Origin: CAVQUE01 sp046290435
Lineage (GTDB): Bacteria; Actinomycetota; Acidimicrobiia; Acidimicrobiales; UBA8592
Assembly (NCBI GenBank): GCA_046290435.1
Contig: JBKAGO010000046.1
Location: forward strand, 1 to 64,000
DNA length: 64,000 nt
Reading direction: 5' to 3'
Of the stretch, positions 26,304 through 33,840 are shown in pieces. Numbering within the stretch: position 1 is the stretch's first letter; the number at the start of each line of letters is the position of its first letter. Under the pieces are notes generated by a model that was not told the origin of the DNA, did not search any database, and saw nothing but the letters and a program-made list of their open reading frames with translations. The position numbers and the translations under genes are program-made.

Positions 26304-26544
26304 ACAACCGTATCTCGTCCGATCGGGTGCCGATCTCGGGCGCATCGTGCGCGAGGCGAGGACCGGGCGCGGACTCACCCAGGAGCAATTGGTCGACGAA
26401 CTCGGCCTCGGTTTCGACCGGGCTCGGCTGTCGCGGATCGAGGCCGGTCAGGGTTTCCAGTCCCTCGACCGGGCGTTGTCTCTCCTGCGCCGCCTCGGTG
26501 TCGACGTCGTCGCGACCGTTCCGGTTCCCGACGACGACCGATGA
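26296..26544 (+). CDS. hipB: HipB-like Xre-family antitoxin
   Basis: An 82-residue helix-turn-helix protein: 'IVREARTGRGLTQEQLVDELGLGFDRARLSRIEAGQGFQSLDRALSLLRRLGVDV'. This is the Xre/cro-type fold of HipB antitoxins. It overlaps the hipA start by ATGA. The ATG at 26296 is eight bases after the TACGGT box and lies within one of two operator palindromes. The expected role is to bind HipA, neutralise it and repress the operon. Confidence 0.85.
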   Translation: MDTQPYLVRSGADLGRIVREARTGRGLTQEQLVDELGLGFDRARLSRIEAGQGFQSLDRALSLLRRLGVDVVATVPVPDDDR

Positions 26545-27758
26545 GCCCTCGGCGTCTCGGCGTCTGGCTCGACGGTGCGCGGATCGCAACGCTCGAGGCG
26601 GTCAAGCCCTGGGATCTGCGCTGTCGCTACGAACGTGATGTCGTCGCTGCCGGCATGGCGAACCGGCCGCTCCTGTCCTGCTCCCTACCTGTCACACGCC
26701 AGAGCGAGCGAGCGACCCCGTGGGTGCGGGGACTGCTCCCCGAAGGCAGCCATCTCCTCGCCCTTGCGACCCGAGCCCGGGTCCCGACCAACTTCTATGT
26801 GGATCTCCTCGATCGCTACGGCCGCGACATCGCCGGGGCATTCACCATCAGCAGCAACGATCCCAGCCCACGAGCATGGGCGATCGAGCCCTACACCGAA
26901 GACGAACTGGCGGCCGAACTCCGGCTGGTCGCCGACGAACCAGGGTTCGGGGTGCGCGACGACAGCGAGCTGTCCATCGCCGGGCTCCAGAACAAGCTGC
27001 TCGTGAGCGAGTTGCCGGACGGGAAGTGGGGCCGCCCGTGCAACGGGGCGCCGTCCACGCACATCATCAAGCTCGCCGACGGCCGCCACGAAGGACTGCT
27101 CGCCGCCGAGCACGCCTGCATGGGTCTCGCTCGTGCAGTGGGTCTCACCACGGTCAGCACCTGCCTCGCTGATTTCGACGGCATCGAGGCGTTGATCATC
27201 GAGCGCTACGACCGGGCGAGAGACCCCCGGTCCGGGGATGTCCGTCGCCTCCATCAGGAGGACGCATGCCAGGCCTTGGGGATCGACATCGACGCCAGCC
27301 GGGGTCGGGGCAAGTACGAGCGCTTCGGTGGGCCATCGTTCGCCCGGATCGCTTCGCTCCTCGACCGTCATGGTGACGCAACCATCGAGATACCGAAGCT
27401 GCTGCGGGCGCTGGTGTTCACCGTCGCGATCGGAAACGCCGATGCGCACGGCAAGAATCTCTCGTTCCTGATCGACACCGACACCGGCGCCGTCAGGCTC
27501 GCGCCGCTCTACGACACGGTTCCGACGATGCTCTGGCCGAAGCTGCGCGACAGCCCGGCGATGTCGATCGGTGGCGCGTTCGGATGGCCGTCGCTCGACG
27601 CGGTCATCGCCGAAGCCCGGCGCTGGGGACTCGGTGCACCAGCGGCCGAAGCGACCGTGTCCGCCGCCATCGCAGAGCTCCGCCAGGCGGTGTCGGCCTG
27701 CGAGAACGCCCGAGTCGCCGAGACCGTCGACACCCGGCTCGATGGCCTGACGGCCTGA
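26541..27758 (+). CDS. hipA: HipA-like serine/threonine kinase toxin
   Basis: A 405-residue kinase toxin. Conserved parts are 'LPVTRQSERATPWVRGLLPEG' in the N-terminal subdomain, 'SIAGLQNKLLVS' (ATP/phosphate loop region), 'THIIKLADGRHEGLLAAEHACMGLA', 'IIERYDRARDPRSGDVRRLHQED', the catalytic loop 'GNADAHGKNLSFL', and 'LAPLYDTV' with the metal-binding aspartate. In studied systems HipA phosphorylates glutamyl-tRNA synthetase or other targets and causes dormancy. It is the distal gene of the hipBA operon. Its 3' end runs into an 8-bp tandem repeat. Confidence 0.9.
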   Translation: MSPRRLGVWLDGARIATLEAVKPWDLRCRYERDVVAAGMANRPLLSCSLPVTRQSERATPWVRGLLPEGSHLLALATRARVPTNFYVDLLDRYGRDIAGAFTISSNDPSPRAWAIEPYTEDELAAELRLVADEPGFGVRDDSELSIAGLQNKLLVSELPDGKWGRPCNGAPSTHIIKLADGRHEGLLAAEHACMGLARAVGLTTVSTCLADFDGIEALIIERYDRARDPRSGDVRRLHQEDACQALGIDIDASRGRGKYERFGGPSFARIASLLDRHGDATIEIPKLLRALVFTVAIGNADAHGKNLSFLIDTDTGAVRLAPLYDTVPTMLWPKLRDSPAMSIGGAFGWPSLDAVIAEARRWGLGAPAAEATVSAAIAELRQAVSACENARVAETVDTRLDGLTA

Positions 27759-27775
27759 TGGCCTGACGGCCTGAC
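27744..27775 (+). repeat. 8-bp tandem repeat at the hipA 3' end
   Basis: Four copies of GGCCTGAY (Y = C or T) run through and past the hipA stop codon at 27756-27758. The unit carries TGA in more than one frame, so the stop codon is in effect duplicated. Confidence 0.7.
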
Positions 27776-27864
27776 GGCTGCGGGCGGCCGCCGATGTCAT
27801 ACCCCCCTCGTAGTGTCGGGTCGGCTTCCCCTCATCGCACCCCCGGTCATCAGGCCGGTCATCA

Positions 27865-29067
27865 GTGGAGCTCACTATGCCCTCGTCATCTCGTTCCTAC
27901 TCGCCGCCGACTTCGGCGATCCGCTTCTCAGCCGACTCCTGGGAGTCCGCCACCGCAGTGCTGGGCGAACTCGAAGCGCGCGTCCCGTTGGCATCGCTCG
28001 CGGCCGGCCTCGGCTCGCTCTGGCGCAAGGGCTGGCAACCGCTCGATGCGGCCCGGCTGATGGACACCGTCGACGAGCGTGTCGGGCGCCGTGTCCTCGT
28101 CGATGCGCTGCTGATCGACCGCGAGCGCTGGCATCAGCGCGCTGCCCCGCTGTGGGCCGAGCAGGCCGAGCGTCTCGGGGCGACCACGCCGTGGTGGGAT
28201 CGCTCCCTTCCCTACTGGGCGCAGGTGGTCGAGCGGTTGACGGTGCACCCAGCCATCGTCATCAGGACGGCGAACACCGTCCACGACCTGCTCGTGGATC
28301 CGCCACCGATGCCGTCGTTCGAGGCGCCGCCCACCGAACCGGCCCGCGTTGGCGCCGGCGCGGCCACCGACCCCACGGTGCTGGCGCGAGTGCGCGCGTT
28401 GCTGGCCAAGGCCGAGTCCACCACCTTCGAGGCCGAGGCCGACGCGCTCACGGCCAAGGCGCAGGAGCTCATCGCCCGCCACGCCATCGACGTCGCGCTC
28501 CTGGGCGACGTGGCCGACGTGCCCGGCGGACGCCGCATCCTGATCGAACGGCCCTACGCCCGGGCGAAGTTCCAGCTGCTGGGGGGTATCGCCCGGGCCA
28601 ATCACTGCCGGGCGGTCTGGCACGGCGGCATCGAGGTCGCCAGCGTCATCGGCCACAGCGACGACCTCCACCTCGTCGAGGTCCTCTACACGTCGTTGCT
28701 GGTCCAGGGAACCAGCGCCGTGCTCGCCGCGAGCCGCCGCGGTGAGGTCGAGGGTTCCACCCGGGCGTGGCGCAACGCGTTCTGGCAGGGATTCGCCGGC
28801 CGGATCGGGCAGCGCCTCGCAGCGGCGTCGGCAGCGGCCCGGGCCGACCACGCCGAACGTCACGGTGACGATCTCCTGCCGGTCCTCGCAGCACGCAAGG
28901 ACGCCGTCGACCGGGCGCTCGCCGAGGCGTTCCCCCGGTTGGGCACACTGCGGATGTCGGTCTCGAGCGGCGAGGGGCTGCACGCCGGACGCCGTTTCGC
29001 CGACCAGGTCCGCCTCGACGGCAGCGGCGACATCGCCGGCGGCGGCCGCCGCGCCATCGGCCGGTGA
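27865..29067 (+). CDS. DUF2786 domain protein
   Basis: A 400-residue cytoplasmic protein. The region 'VLARVRALLAKAESTTFEAEADALTAKAQELIARHAIDVALL' (about residues 172-215) is the signature of DUF2786, a short domain often found in phage-like and actinobacterial proteins. The following 'RILIERPYARAKFQLLGGIARANHCRAVW' and 'VIGHSDDLHLVEVLYTSLLVQGTSA' are also typical of these proteins. The N-terminal 150 residues are helical with several tryptophans. Function unknown. ATG at 27877 is an alternative start. Confidence 0.8.
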   Translation: MELTMPSSSRSYSPPTSAIRFSADSWESATAVLGELEARVPLASLAAGLGSLWRKGWQPLDAARLMDTVDERVGRRVLVDALLIDRERWHQRAAPLWAEQAERLGATTPWWDRSLPYWAQVVERLTVHPAIVIRTANTVHDLLVDPPPMPSFEAPPTEPARVGAGAATDPTVLARVRALLAKAESTTFEAEADALTAKAQELIARHAIDVALLGDVADVPGGRRILIERPYARAKFQLLGGIARANHCRAVWHGGIEVASVIGHSDDLHLVEVLYTSLLVQGTSAVLAASRRGEVEGSTRAWRNAFWQGFAGRIGQRLAAASAAARADHAERHGDDLLPVLAARKDAVDRALAEAFPRLGTLRMSVSSGEGLHAGRRFADQVRLDGSGDIAGGGRRAIGR

Positions 29068-29219
29068 GCGCTCGAGTGGTCACCCACGTTCCCCTTCGGT
29101 GGCGGTCCGGAGCGGCGCGGTGGTGCGAGCAGCCTGCGAGCGCAGCGGACCGGAGCGGGATATCGGCGGGCCCGGATTCGCCGGATCGCGCCGATCCGTG
29201 CTGCCTGTAAGGTGCGCGC

Positions 29220-29873
29220 ATGTCGGGTATCCCGGAGGACGCGCTCGTGTTCTACACCGAGCTCGAAGCGGACAACACCAAGGCCTTCTGGGAGGCCAAC
29301 CGGCAACGGTTCAACGAGGTCGTTCGAGGGCCCGTCGAAGAGCTGACCGAAGCACTGTCCGACTATGGCCGGTTCCACATCTTCCGGCCGCACAACGACA
29401 TGCGCTTCTCCAAGAACAAGCCGCCCTACAAGACCCACCAAGGCGCCTACACCGAGTCCGAGGGTGGTGCCGGCTTCTACTTCCAGCTGTCCGCTGCTGG
29501 CCTGATGTGCGGCACCGGGTACTACTCGATGGCCAAGGACCAGCTGGAGCGGTTCCGCTCGGCGGTCGATGCGGAGGCAACCGGTGCCGAGATCGACGGG
29601 ATCGTCGCCGAACTGGCCGAGCGCCGCTACACGATCGGCGCGATCGACCAGCTGAAGACCGCACCGCGCAGCTACCCGAAGGACCATCGGCGGATCACGT
29701 TGCTCCGGCGCAAGGGCCTGCTGGCGTCACGCGAGTTCGGCGCACCCAAGTGGCTCCACACCGGGCAGGTCGTCACGAAGATCCGTCAGGCATGGGACGG
29801 CGCCGCCGAGATGAATGCGTGGCTCGACACCCATGTCGGCCCATCGCAGCTCGAGCCCGACGGCTTCTTCTGA
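29220..29873 (+). CDS. DUF2461 family protein
   Basis: A 217-residue protein with the DUF2461 pattern: 'FYTELEADNTKAFWEANRQRFNEVVRGPVEEL', 'FRPHNDMRFSKNKPPYKTHQGAY', 'GFYFQLSAAGLMCGTGYYSMAKDQLERFR', and 'PRSYPKDHRRITLLRRKGLLASREF'. The length is normal for the family. Function unknown in any organism I can name. TAAGGT at 29208-29213 is six bases before the ATG, a leaderless start. The 150 bases upstream hold GC-rich near-repeats of CGGACCGGAGC and no gene. Confidence 0.88.
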   Translation: MSGIPEDALVFYTELEADNTKAFWEANRQRFNEVVRGPVEELTEALSDYGRFHIFRPHNDMRFSKNKPPYKTHQGAYTESEGGAGFYFQLSAAGLMCGTGYYSMAKDQLERFRSAVDAEATGAEIDGIVAELAERRYTIGAIDQLKTAPRSYPKDHRRITLLRRKGLLASREFGAPKWLHTGQVVTKIRQAWDGAAEMNAWLDTHVGPSQLEPDGFF

Positions 29874-29983
29874 GCGAGATCCCGGCGCCATCGGCGGTTC
29901 ATCGCGAGTTGAGGACAGATCGACGTGGCGACCATGTCCTGCGGCGAGGCTGAGGGGCACAGGCGACGGAGTGGAGGCCGACC

Positions 29984-30346
29984 ATGGCATTGCAGCGAAC
30001 CAAGCATGCGCCCTTCCTGACGATCGCGATGATCGACGACGAGCGCATCGATGCCGTCGTCGCCGGCGACTTCGACGAGGGATGCCCGCAGAAGGTGCTC
30101 GATCGTCTCGATCGGCTCGCCCGATGCCGGACGCGCACGCAGCGTCTCCGCATCGACCTCTCCGGGATCCACCACCTCGACGAGCGTGCGGCCCGCTCCT
30201 TCGTCGACGCCGCAGAATCCACGGGCCGGACCGGTGGCCGGATCGAGTTCGTCGGAGCATCCGCCGAGGTCGAAGGCGCACTCGGCGCAGCGATGGGCAG
30301 TCGTGAGGATCAAGAGGCGGATAGGCGAGGCGCCAGGCGAACCTGA
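29984..30346 (+). CDS. STAS-like domain protein
   Basis: A 120-residue protein with a single STAS-like fold: 'RLRIDLSGIHHLDERAARSFVDAAESTGRTGGRIEFVGASAEVEGAL'. The 'DLSGIHHLDE' strand-loop resembles the phospho-acceptor loop of anti-sigma-factor antagonists, although the usual serine or threonine is replaced (H or D at that position), so phosphorylation is uncertain. The C-terminus is highly charged ('SREDQEADRRGARR'). Its stop codon begins copy B of the dispersed repeat. It could be a regulator of a distant sigma factor. Confidence 0.6.
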   Translation: MALQRTKHAPFLTIAMIDDERIDAVVAGDFDEGCPQKVLDRLDRLARCRTRTQRLRIDLSGIHHLDERAARSFVDAAESTGRTGGRIEFVGASAEVEGALGAAMGSREDQEADRRGARRT

Positions 30347-30402
30347 CCGCTCGGCCGCGGCTCGTGATGGCAGCGAACAAGAGCGGGAGGCGACGGTTCC
30401 GG
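30344..30402 (+). repeat. Dispersed gene-end repeat, copy B
   Basis: It begins exactly at the TGA of the STAS gene and reads TGACCGCTCGGCC, then GCAGCGAACAAGAGCGGGAG and GTTCCGG. It aligns with copy A apart from a 9-bp deletion that removes one hairpin arm. No gene lies between it and the hydratase-family gene at 30543. Confidence 0.75.
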
Positions 30403-30542
30403 TTCCGAGGGGTGCCGCATTCAGCGACCCCCTGAGCCATGGCGAGCGGGTCGAGGCAACGTCGATGACGGCCGGTGCCGGCGGCCGGCCGAGCCGATCA
30501 CCCCGTGGCGGGGTGTCCCGGCGCGCAGCGGCTGGTGGCCGA

Positions 30543-31319
30543 TCAGGCGCCGATCGCGGCGAACGTCGCCTCGCCCAGCAGGGTGCTGCGCGCCGTGTAG
30601 GTGTTACCCGCCGACACGTCGAAGGGAGCGGTCAGGCCGCCTGTGTAGACGATCTCGCCGGCCCGCAGCGAGCGCCCCTCCTCGACGAGCCGGCGTACGA
30701 GCCAGGCGACGGCTTCGGCAGGCGACCCCATCGCCTGGTCGGCGCTTCCGGTGCGCTGTTCGGCGCCGTCGGTGAACAGGACACGTGCGCTCATGGGGTC
30801 GTGTCCGGCCGCCGAGGACGGGCCGGTTGCGATCGCTCCGGCGGAGGAGTTGTCTGCTGTGTTGTCGAGCCAGGTGAACCCATAGGACGCGTACCGGGGG
30901 TGGACGACTTCGATGCCCACCGCCCAGCCTGCAGCGGCCTCGATCACGTCGTCGGCGTCGATGCGGGCATCGGCGAGATCGGCCCCCGCCACATACACGA
31001 CCTCGGGTTCGGCTTTCGGGTGTCGGAGCGGCTCGAGGTCGAGTTCGCCGGCGATGCGCTGCGACGCCCACAGCGTGCCCCAGTTGGGTTGGTCGATGCC
31101 GAGTGCCGAGCGCATGGCCGCCGAGGTCCAACCGAGCTTGTAGCCGATCGGCGTGTCGCCGTCGTCGTGGCGTAGGGCGTCGCGGGCCAGTGCGATGCGT
31201 CGGGCATCGTCCCAGCCGAACCCGGCGAAGCGCTCGGTCGGTAGGGCGGCCGGTGGCCCGCCGAGCTCGGCTGCTCGGAGCTCGGCGGCGAACTCCCGGG
31301 CATCGGCGTCGCCGATCAC
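30543..31319 (-). CDS. 2-keto-4-pentenoate hydratase/decarboxylase-family enzyme
   Basis: A 258-residue enzyme of the fumarylacetoacetase-like/MhpD superfamily: 'DTPIGYKLGWTSAAMRSALGIDQPNWGTLWAS', 'HPKAEPEVVYVAG', 'GWAVGIEVVHPRYASYGFTWLDNTADNSSAGAIATGP' and 'GEIVYTGGLTAPFDV'. The EPE and the 'E.V..R' acid residues bind divalent metal in this family. The start is GTG at 31319, overlapping the HAD gene stop (GTGA), so the two are co-transcribed. It is the third member of this family in the cluster (others at 40246 and 41283). It could be a hydratase or an oxalocrotonate-type decarboxylase for a substituted ring-cleavage product. Confidence 0.85.
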   Translation of the reverse strand: MIGDADAREFAAELRAAELGGPPAALPTERFAGFGWDDARRIALARDALRHDDGDTPIGYKLGWTSAAMRSALGIDQPNWGTLWASQRIAGELDLEPLRHPKAEPEVVYVAGADLADARIDADDVIEAAAGWAVGIEVVHPRYASYGFTWLDNTADNSSAGAIATGPSSAAGHDPMSARVLFTDGAEQRTGSADQAMGSPAEAVAWLVRRLVEEGRSLRAGEIVYTGGLTAPFDVSAGNTYTARSTLLGEATFAAIGA

Positions 31320-31993
31320 CGAACGGGCAGTCCCAGGAGTTGCGCGACGTCGTCCCAGGCCTGACGTGGGTTGGCGACGTCGAACCAGATCGCGTCGAGG
31401 CCGAACGCCGTGGCGCCCTGGACGTTGAGGGGCTGGTCGTCGATGAACAGCATGCGTTGCGCAGGAACGCCGATGATGTCGACGGCCCGCTGGAATGCAC
31501 GCGGGTCGGGTTTGAGGATGTCGGTGTCGGAGCAGTCGACGATGTGGTCGACCAGGCCGAGGAACTCGACATCGGCTTCCCATCCGGCGCCGTGGAATGC
31601 CCGCATGTCGTTGGTCAGGACCGACACGCCGAACCCTCCGGCGAGGGCCCGCTGCACGACCTCGGTGGCTTCTGGGCGGATCATCTCGGGAATCGGCGGG
31701 TCGTACAGCAACCGCATGTAATCCCGCAGCGCGAACTCGCGTCCGGCAGCAGCGCCGACGTCGGCGGCGCGCCGGGCCCAGTACTCGCGTTCGGTGACCC
31801 CCTCACCAGCGACCATGGCCTGCCAGAGCGGGTCGGTCGACGGGTCGACCGGTCCCATCCACTCGAACGTGCCCGATGGCAGGCCCAGCGCGGCCTCGGC
31901 GCGGTGGTGCAGCTCGACCGGGTTGAGGAGGCAGACGCCGCCGAAGTCCAACAGGAGGACGTCGTGACGTCGCGAGGCACCGGGAACGACCAT
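31316..31993 (-). CDS. HAD-superfamily hydrolase
   Basis: A 225-residue haloacid-dehalogenase-like hydrolase. Motif I is degenerate, 'DVLLLDFGGV' (DFGG instead of DxDx, as in the epoxide-hydrolase-N/ HAD-IA group), motif II 'VSVLTND', motif III 'ILKPDPRAFQ' and motif IV 'MLFIDDQPLNVQGA'. The cap domain is helical, so small substrates such as phosphate esters or haloacids are likely. On the minus strand TACTGT lies six bases before the ATG. It is the first gene of the short operon that runs into the hydratase, next to the IclR gene, with an IclR-type palindrome just upstream. A role as phosphatase in the pathway is possible. Confidence 0.85.
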   Translation of the reverse strand: MVVPGASRRHDVLLLDFGGVCLLNPVELHHRAEAALGLPSGTFEWMGPVDPSTDPLWQAMVAGEGVTEREYWARRAADVGAAAGREFALRDYMRLLYDPPIPEMIRPEATEVVQRALAGGFGVSVLTNDMRAFHGAGWEADVEFLGLVDHIVDCSDTDILKPDPRAFQRAVDIIGVPAQRMLFIDDQPLNVQGATAFGLDAIWFDVANPRQAWDDVAQLLGLPVR

Positions 31994-32013
31994 CGGCGAA
32001 CAGTAGGCCTCAG

Positions 32014-32049
32014 CGGGAATCCCGTCGCGGAGTGTCCCGCAGTGCGGGA
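32014..32049. promoter_or_regulatory. IclR-type palindromes upstream of HAD operon
   Basis: TCCCGC-AGT-GCGGGA lies at 32035-32049, and a short CGGGA-A-TCCCG at 32014-32024. The first has the same arms as the site at 32873-32889 on the other side of the regulator gene. It sits upstream of the HAD-hydratase promoter (TACTGT on the minus strand). Confidence 0.65.
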
Positions 32050-32064
32050 TACGGGTTGTGTCGG

Positions 32065-32844
32065 TCAACCTGGATGCATCGCCCGCCCGCGGTAGCCCAG
32101 GCGCCGCGAGGTCGACCATGCCAGCGACACCACCGCCTCGGCGACCTGGTCGCGGCGGTTGTCGATGCGATCGGCCGGGCCGGCCACACTGAGCGCGGCG
32201 ACCGTTTCGCCGCCGGCGTTGCGGATCGGGGCGGCGATGGACACGACGCCGACCTCGGACTCGTGTCGGTTCTCGGCGTACCCGCGGGCGCGCACCTCTG
32301 CGAGATGGGCCCGCAGTGCGGCTCGCGACGTGATCGTGTACTCGGTCTTGGGTTCGAGGACCCATCCGTCGAGGAGCTTGCGCAGCGCCGCGTCGGGGGC
32401 GAAGGCCAGCAACACCTTTCCCGAAGCCGTGCGGTACGCGTCGTTGCGGCGTCCCAGTTCGGTGAACATCCGCAGCGTGTGTGGGCTGTCGAGGCGCTCG
32501 ACGTAGACGACCTGGCGTCCGTCCAACACGCCCACCTGGACCGTCTCGCCGGTGGCATTGCGCAGATCCGTCATCGGCAGCAGGACCGCTTCGTGCAGGT
32601 TGCGCTGGGAGGGCACCGCGGCGGCGAGGTCGAACAGCGCCAGGCCCAGGCGGTAGCGGGCGGTGTCGGGGTCCTGTTCGAGCAGGCCCTCGTCGGTGAG
32701 GGTGCTCAGGATGCGGTGCACCGTGGATCTCGACATGGCGAGGTGCTCGGCGAGATCGGCGACGCCCCAGTTCGGGCGGGTCGCGGTGAAGGCCTTGAGC
32801 ACGCGGACGGCGCTCGCGACCGACGAGAGTCGGTTCCTCGACAT
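32065..32844 (-). CDS. IclR-family transcriptional regulator
   Basis: A 259-residue regulator. The N-terminal winged helix 'VASAVRVLKAFTATRPNWGVADLAEHLAMSRSTVHRILSTLTDEGLLEQDPDTARYRLG' is typical, and the effector domain (about residues 80-255) has 'DGRQVVYVERLDSPHTLRMFTELGRRNDAYRTASGKVLLAF' and 'SVAGPADRI'. IclR proteins often control aromatic degradation and bind the substrate or an intermediate. It lies between two catabolic operons that run away from it. On the minus strand TAGGGT is six bases before the ATG. Matching palindromes at both ends suggest control of both operons and of itself. Confidence 0.93.
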   Translation of the reverse strand: MSRNRLSSVASAVRVLKAFTATRPNWGVADLAEHLAMSRSTVHRILSTLTDEGLLEQDPDTARYRLGLALFDLAAAVPSQRNLHEAVLLPMTDLRNATGETVQVGVLDGRQVVYVERLDSPHTLRMFTELGRRNDAYRTASGKVLLAFAPDAALRKLLDGWVLEPKTEYTITSRAALRAHLAEVRARGYAENRHESEVGVVSIAAPIRNAGGETVAALSVAGPADRIDNRRDQVAEAVVSLAWSTSRRLGYRGRAMHPG

Positions 32845-32872
32845 CGCCTCACCCTACGCGATCGGAACGTTC

Positions 32873-32923
32873 ATCCCGCGATGCGGGATCGTGGTGGCGT
32901 GACATCCGTCTCGTCCTTAGTGT
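32873..32923 (+). promoter_or_regulatory. IclR-type operator and promoter of the catabolic operon
   Basis: ATCCCGC-GAT-GCGGGAT, a perfect 17-bp palindrome, is at 32873-32889, about midway between the regulator start and the operon. TAGTGT at 32918-32923 is eight bases before the GTG at 32932, a likely leaderless -10. The operator lies upstream of the -35 position, compatible with activation. It is also 29 bases upstream of the iclR gene start. Confidence 0.65.
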
Positions 32924-32931
32924 CCGAACTC

Positions 32932-33840
32932 GTGGGAATCCTTCGTCTCAGTCACGTCGACATCACCGTGCCGGATCTGGAGTTGGCCGAGGCCTACTAC
33001 ACCGAGGTCCTCGGACTCGACGTCTCCGACCGCACCGAGGACCGCATCTTCCTGAAGTGCTGGGACGAGCGGGACCATCATTGTCTCGCCATCCGCCAGG
33101 ACGCCCGCGTCGGCATCGACCGCTTCGCCTTCAAGGTCGAGTTCCCCGAGGATCTCGCGGCGTTCGAGTCCCGCATCGAAGCAGCGGGGGTGCCCGTCGA
33201 ACGCGTCGCCGCCGGCGAGGAGATCGGCCAGGGCGAATCGATCCGGTTCCAGGTCCCGTCGGGCCACGAAATGGAACTGGTCTGTGAGGTCGACAAGGTC
33301 GGCGGACGGCTGCCGCTGTTGAACCCGCCGCCGATCGTGCCGAACCTGCGTGGGATCGCTCCGCCGCGGATCGATCATCTCCTCGTGCATGCCGAGGAGG
33401 TCCCCGAGGCCGCCCGGTTCTTCCAGGAGGTGCTCGACTTCCGGCTGACCGAGCAGCTCCTCGACGGCGGGGGCCACCAGACCATCGCGTTCCTCGAACG
33501 GTCGGCGAAGCCCCACGACATCGCCTTCGTGCAGGGACCGAACGGTGCGTTGCACCACTTCTCGTTCTGGCTCGACGACTGGGACCACGTGCGCCGTGCC
33601 GCCGACATCCTGGCCTACAACGGCATCACCATCGACATCGGCCCCACCCGCCACGGGCTCACCCGGGGCAGCACCATCTACTTCTTCGATCCGATGGGGA
33701 CCCGCAACGAGGTGTTCTCCGGGGGTTATCGACCCGATCCGGACTTCCCGACCATCACCTGGACCGACGATCGCGCCGGCCGCGCCGTCTTCTACTACGA
33801 AGGGGTGCTCAACCACCGCTTCGCCTCGGTGCACACATGA
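32932..33840 (+). CDS. Extradiol ring-cleavage dioxygenase (VOC, catechol 2,3-dioxygenase type)
   Basis: A 302-residue two-domain vicinal-oxygen-chelate dioxygenase. The iron ligands are recognisable: H149 ('PPRIDHLLVH'), H208/H209 ('GALHHFSFWL') and E260 ('GTRNEVFSGGY'), with the conserved catalytic histidine-tyrosine region 'GPTRHGLTRGSTIYFFDP'. The length is that of catechol 2,3-dioxygenases. The start at GTG 32932 follows TAGTGT by eight bases and begins 'GILRLSHVD', matching the paralog; GTG at 32899 or 32920 are alternatives. It opens the operon and would cleave a catechol next to the hydroxyl pair to a muconic semialdehyde. ATGA overlap with the next gene. Confidence 0.92.
   Translation: MGILRLSHVDITVPDLELAEAYYTEVLGLDVSDRTEDRIFLKCWDERDHHCLAIRQDARVGIDRFAFKVEFPEDLAAFESRIEAAGVPVERVAAGEEIGQGESIRFQVPSGHEMELVCEVDKVGGRLPLLNPPPIVPNLRGIAPPRIDHLLVHAEEVPEAARFFQEVLDFRLTEQLLDGGGHQTIAFLERSAKPHDIAFVQGPNGALHHFSFWLDDWDHVRRAADILAYNGITIDIGPTRHGLTRGSTIYFFDPMGTRNEVFSGGYRPDPDFPTITWTDDRAGRAVFYYEGVLNHRFASVHT

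Noticed and set aside
30543..31583. A longer start for the 30543 hydratase-family gene reaching to 31583
   Set aside because: The extra residues are antisense-like Arg/Pro/His and overlap the HAD gene; the GTG at 31319 overlaps its stop by four bases and begins the conserved part.
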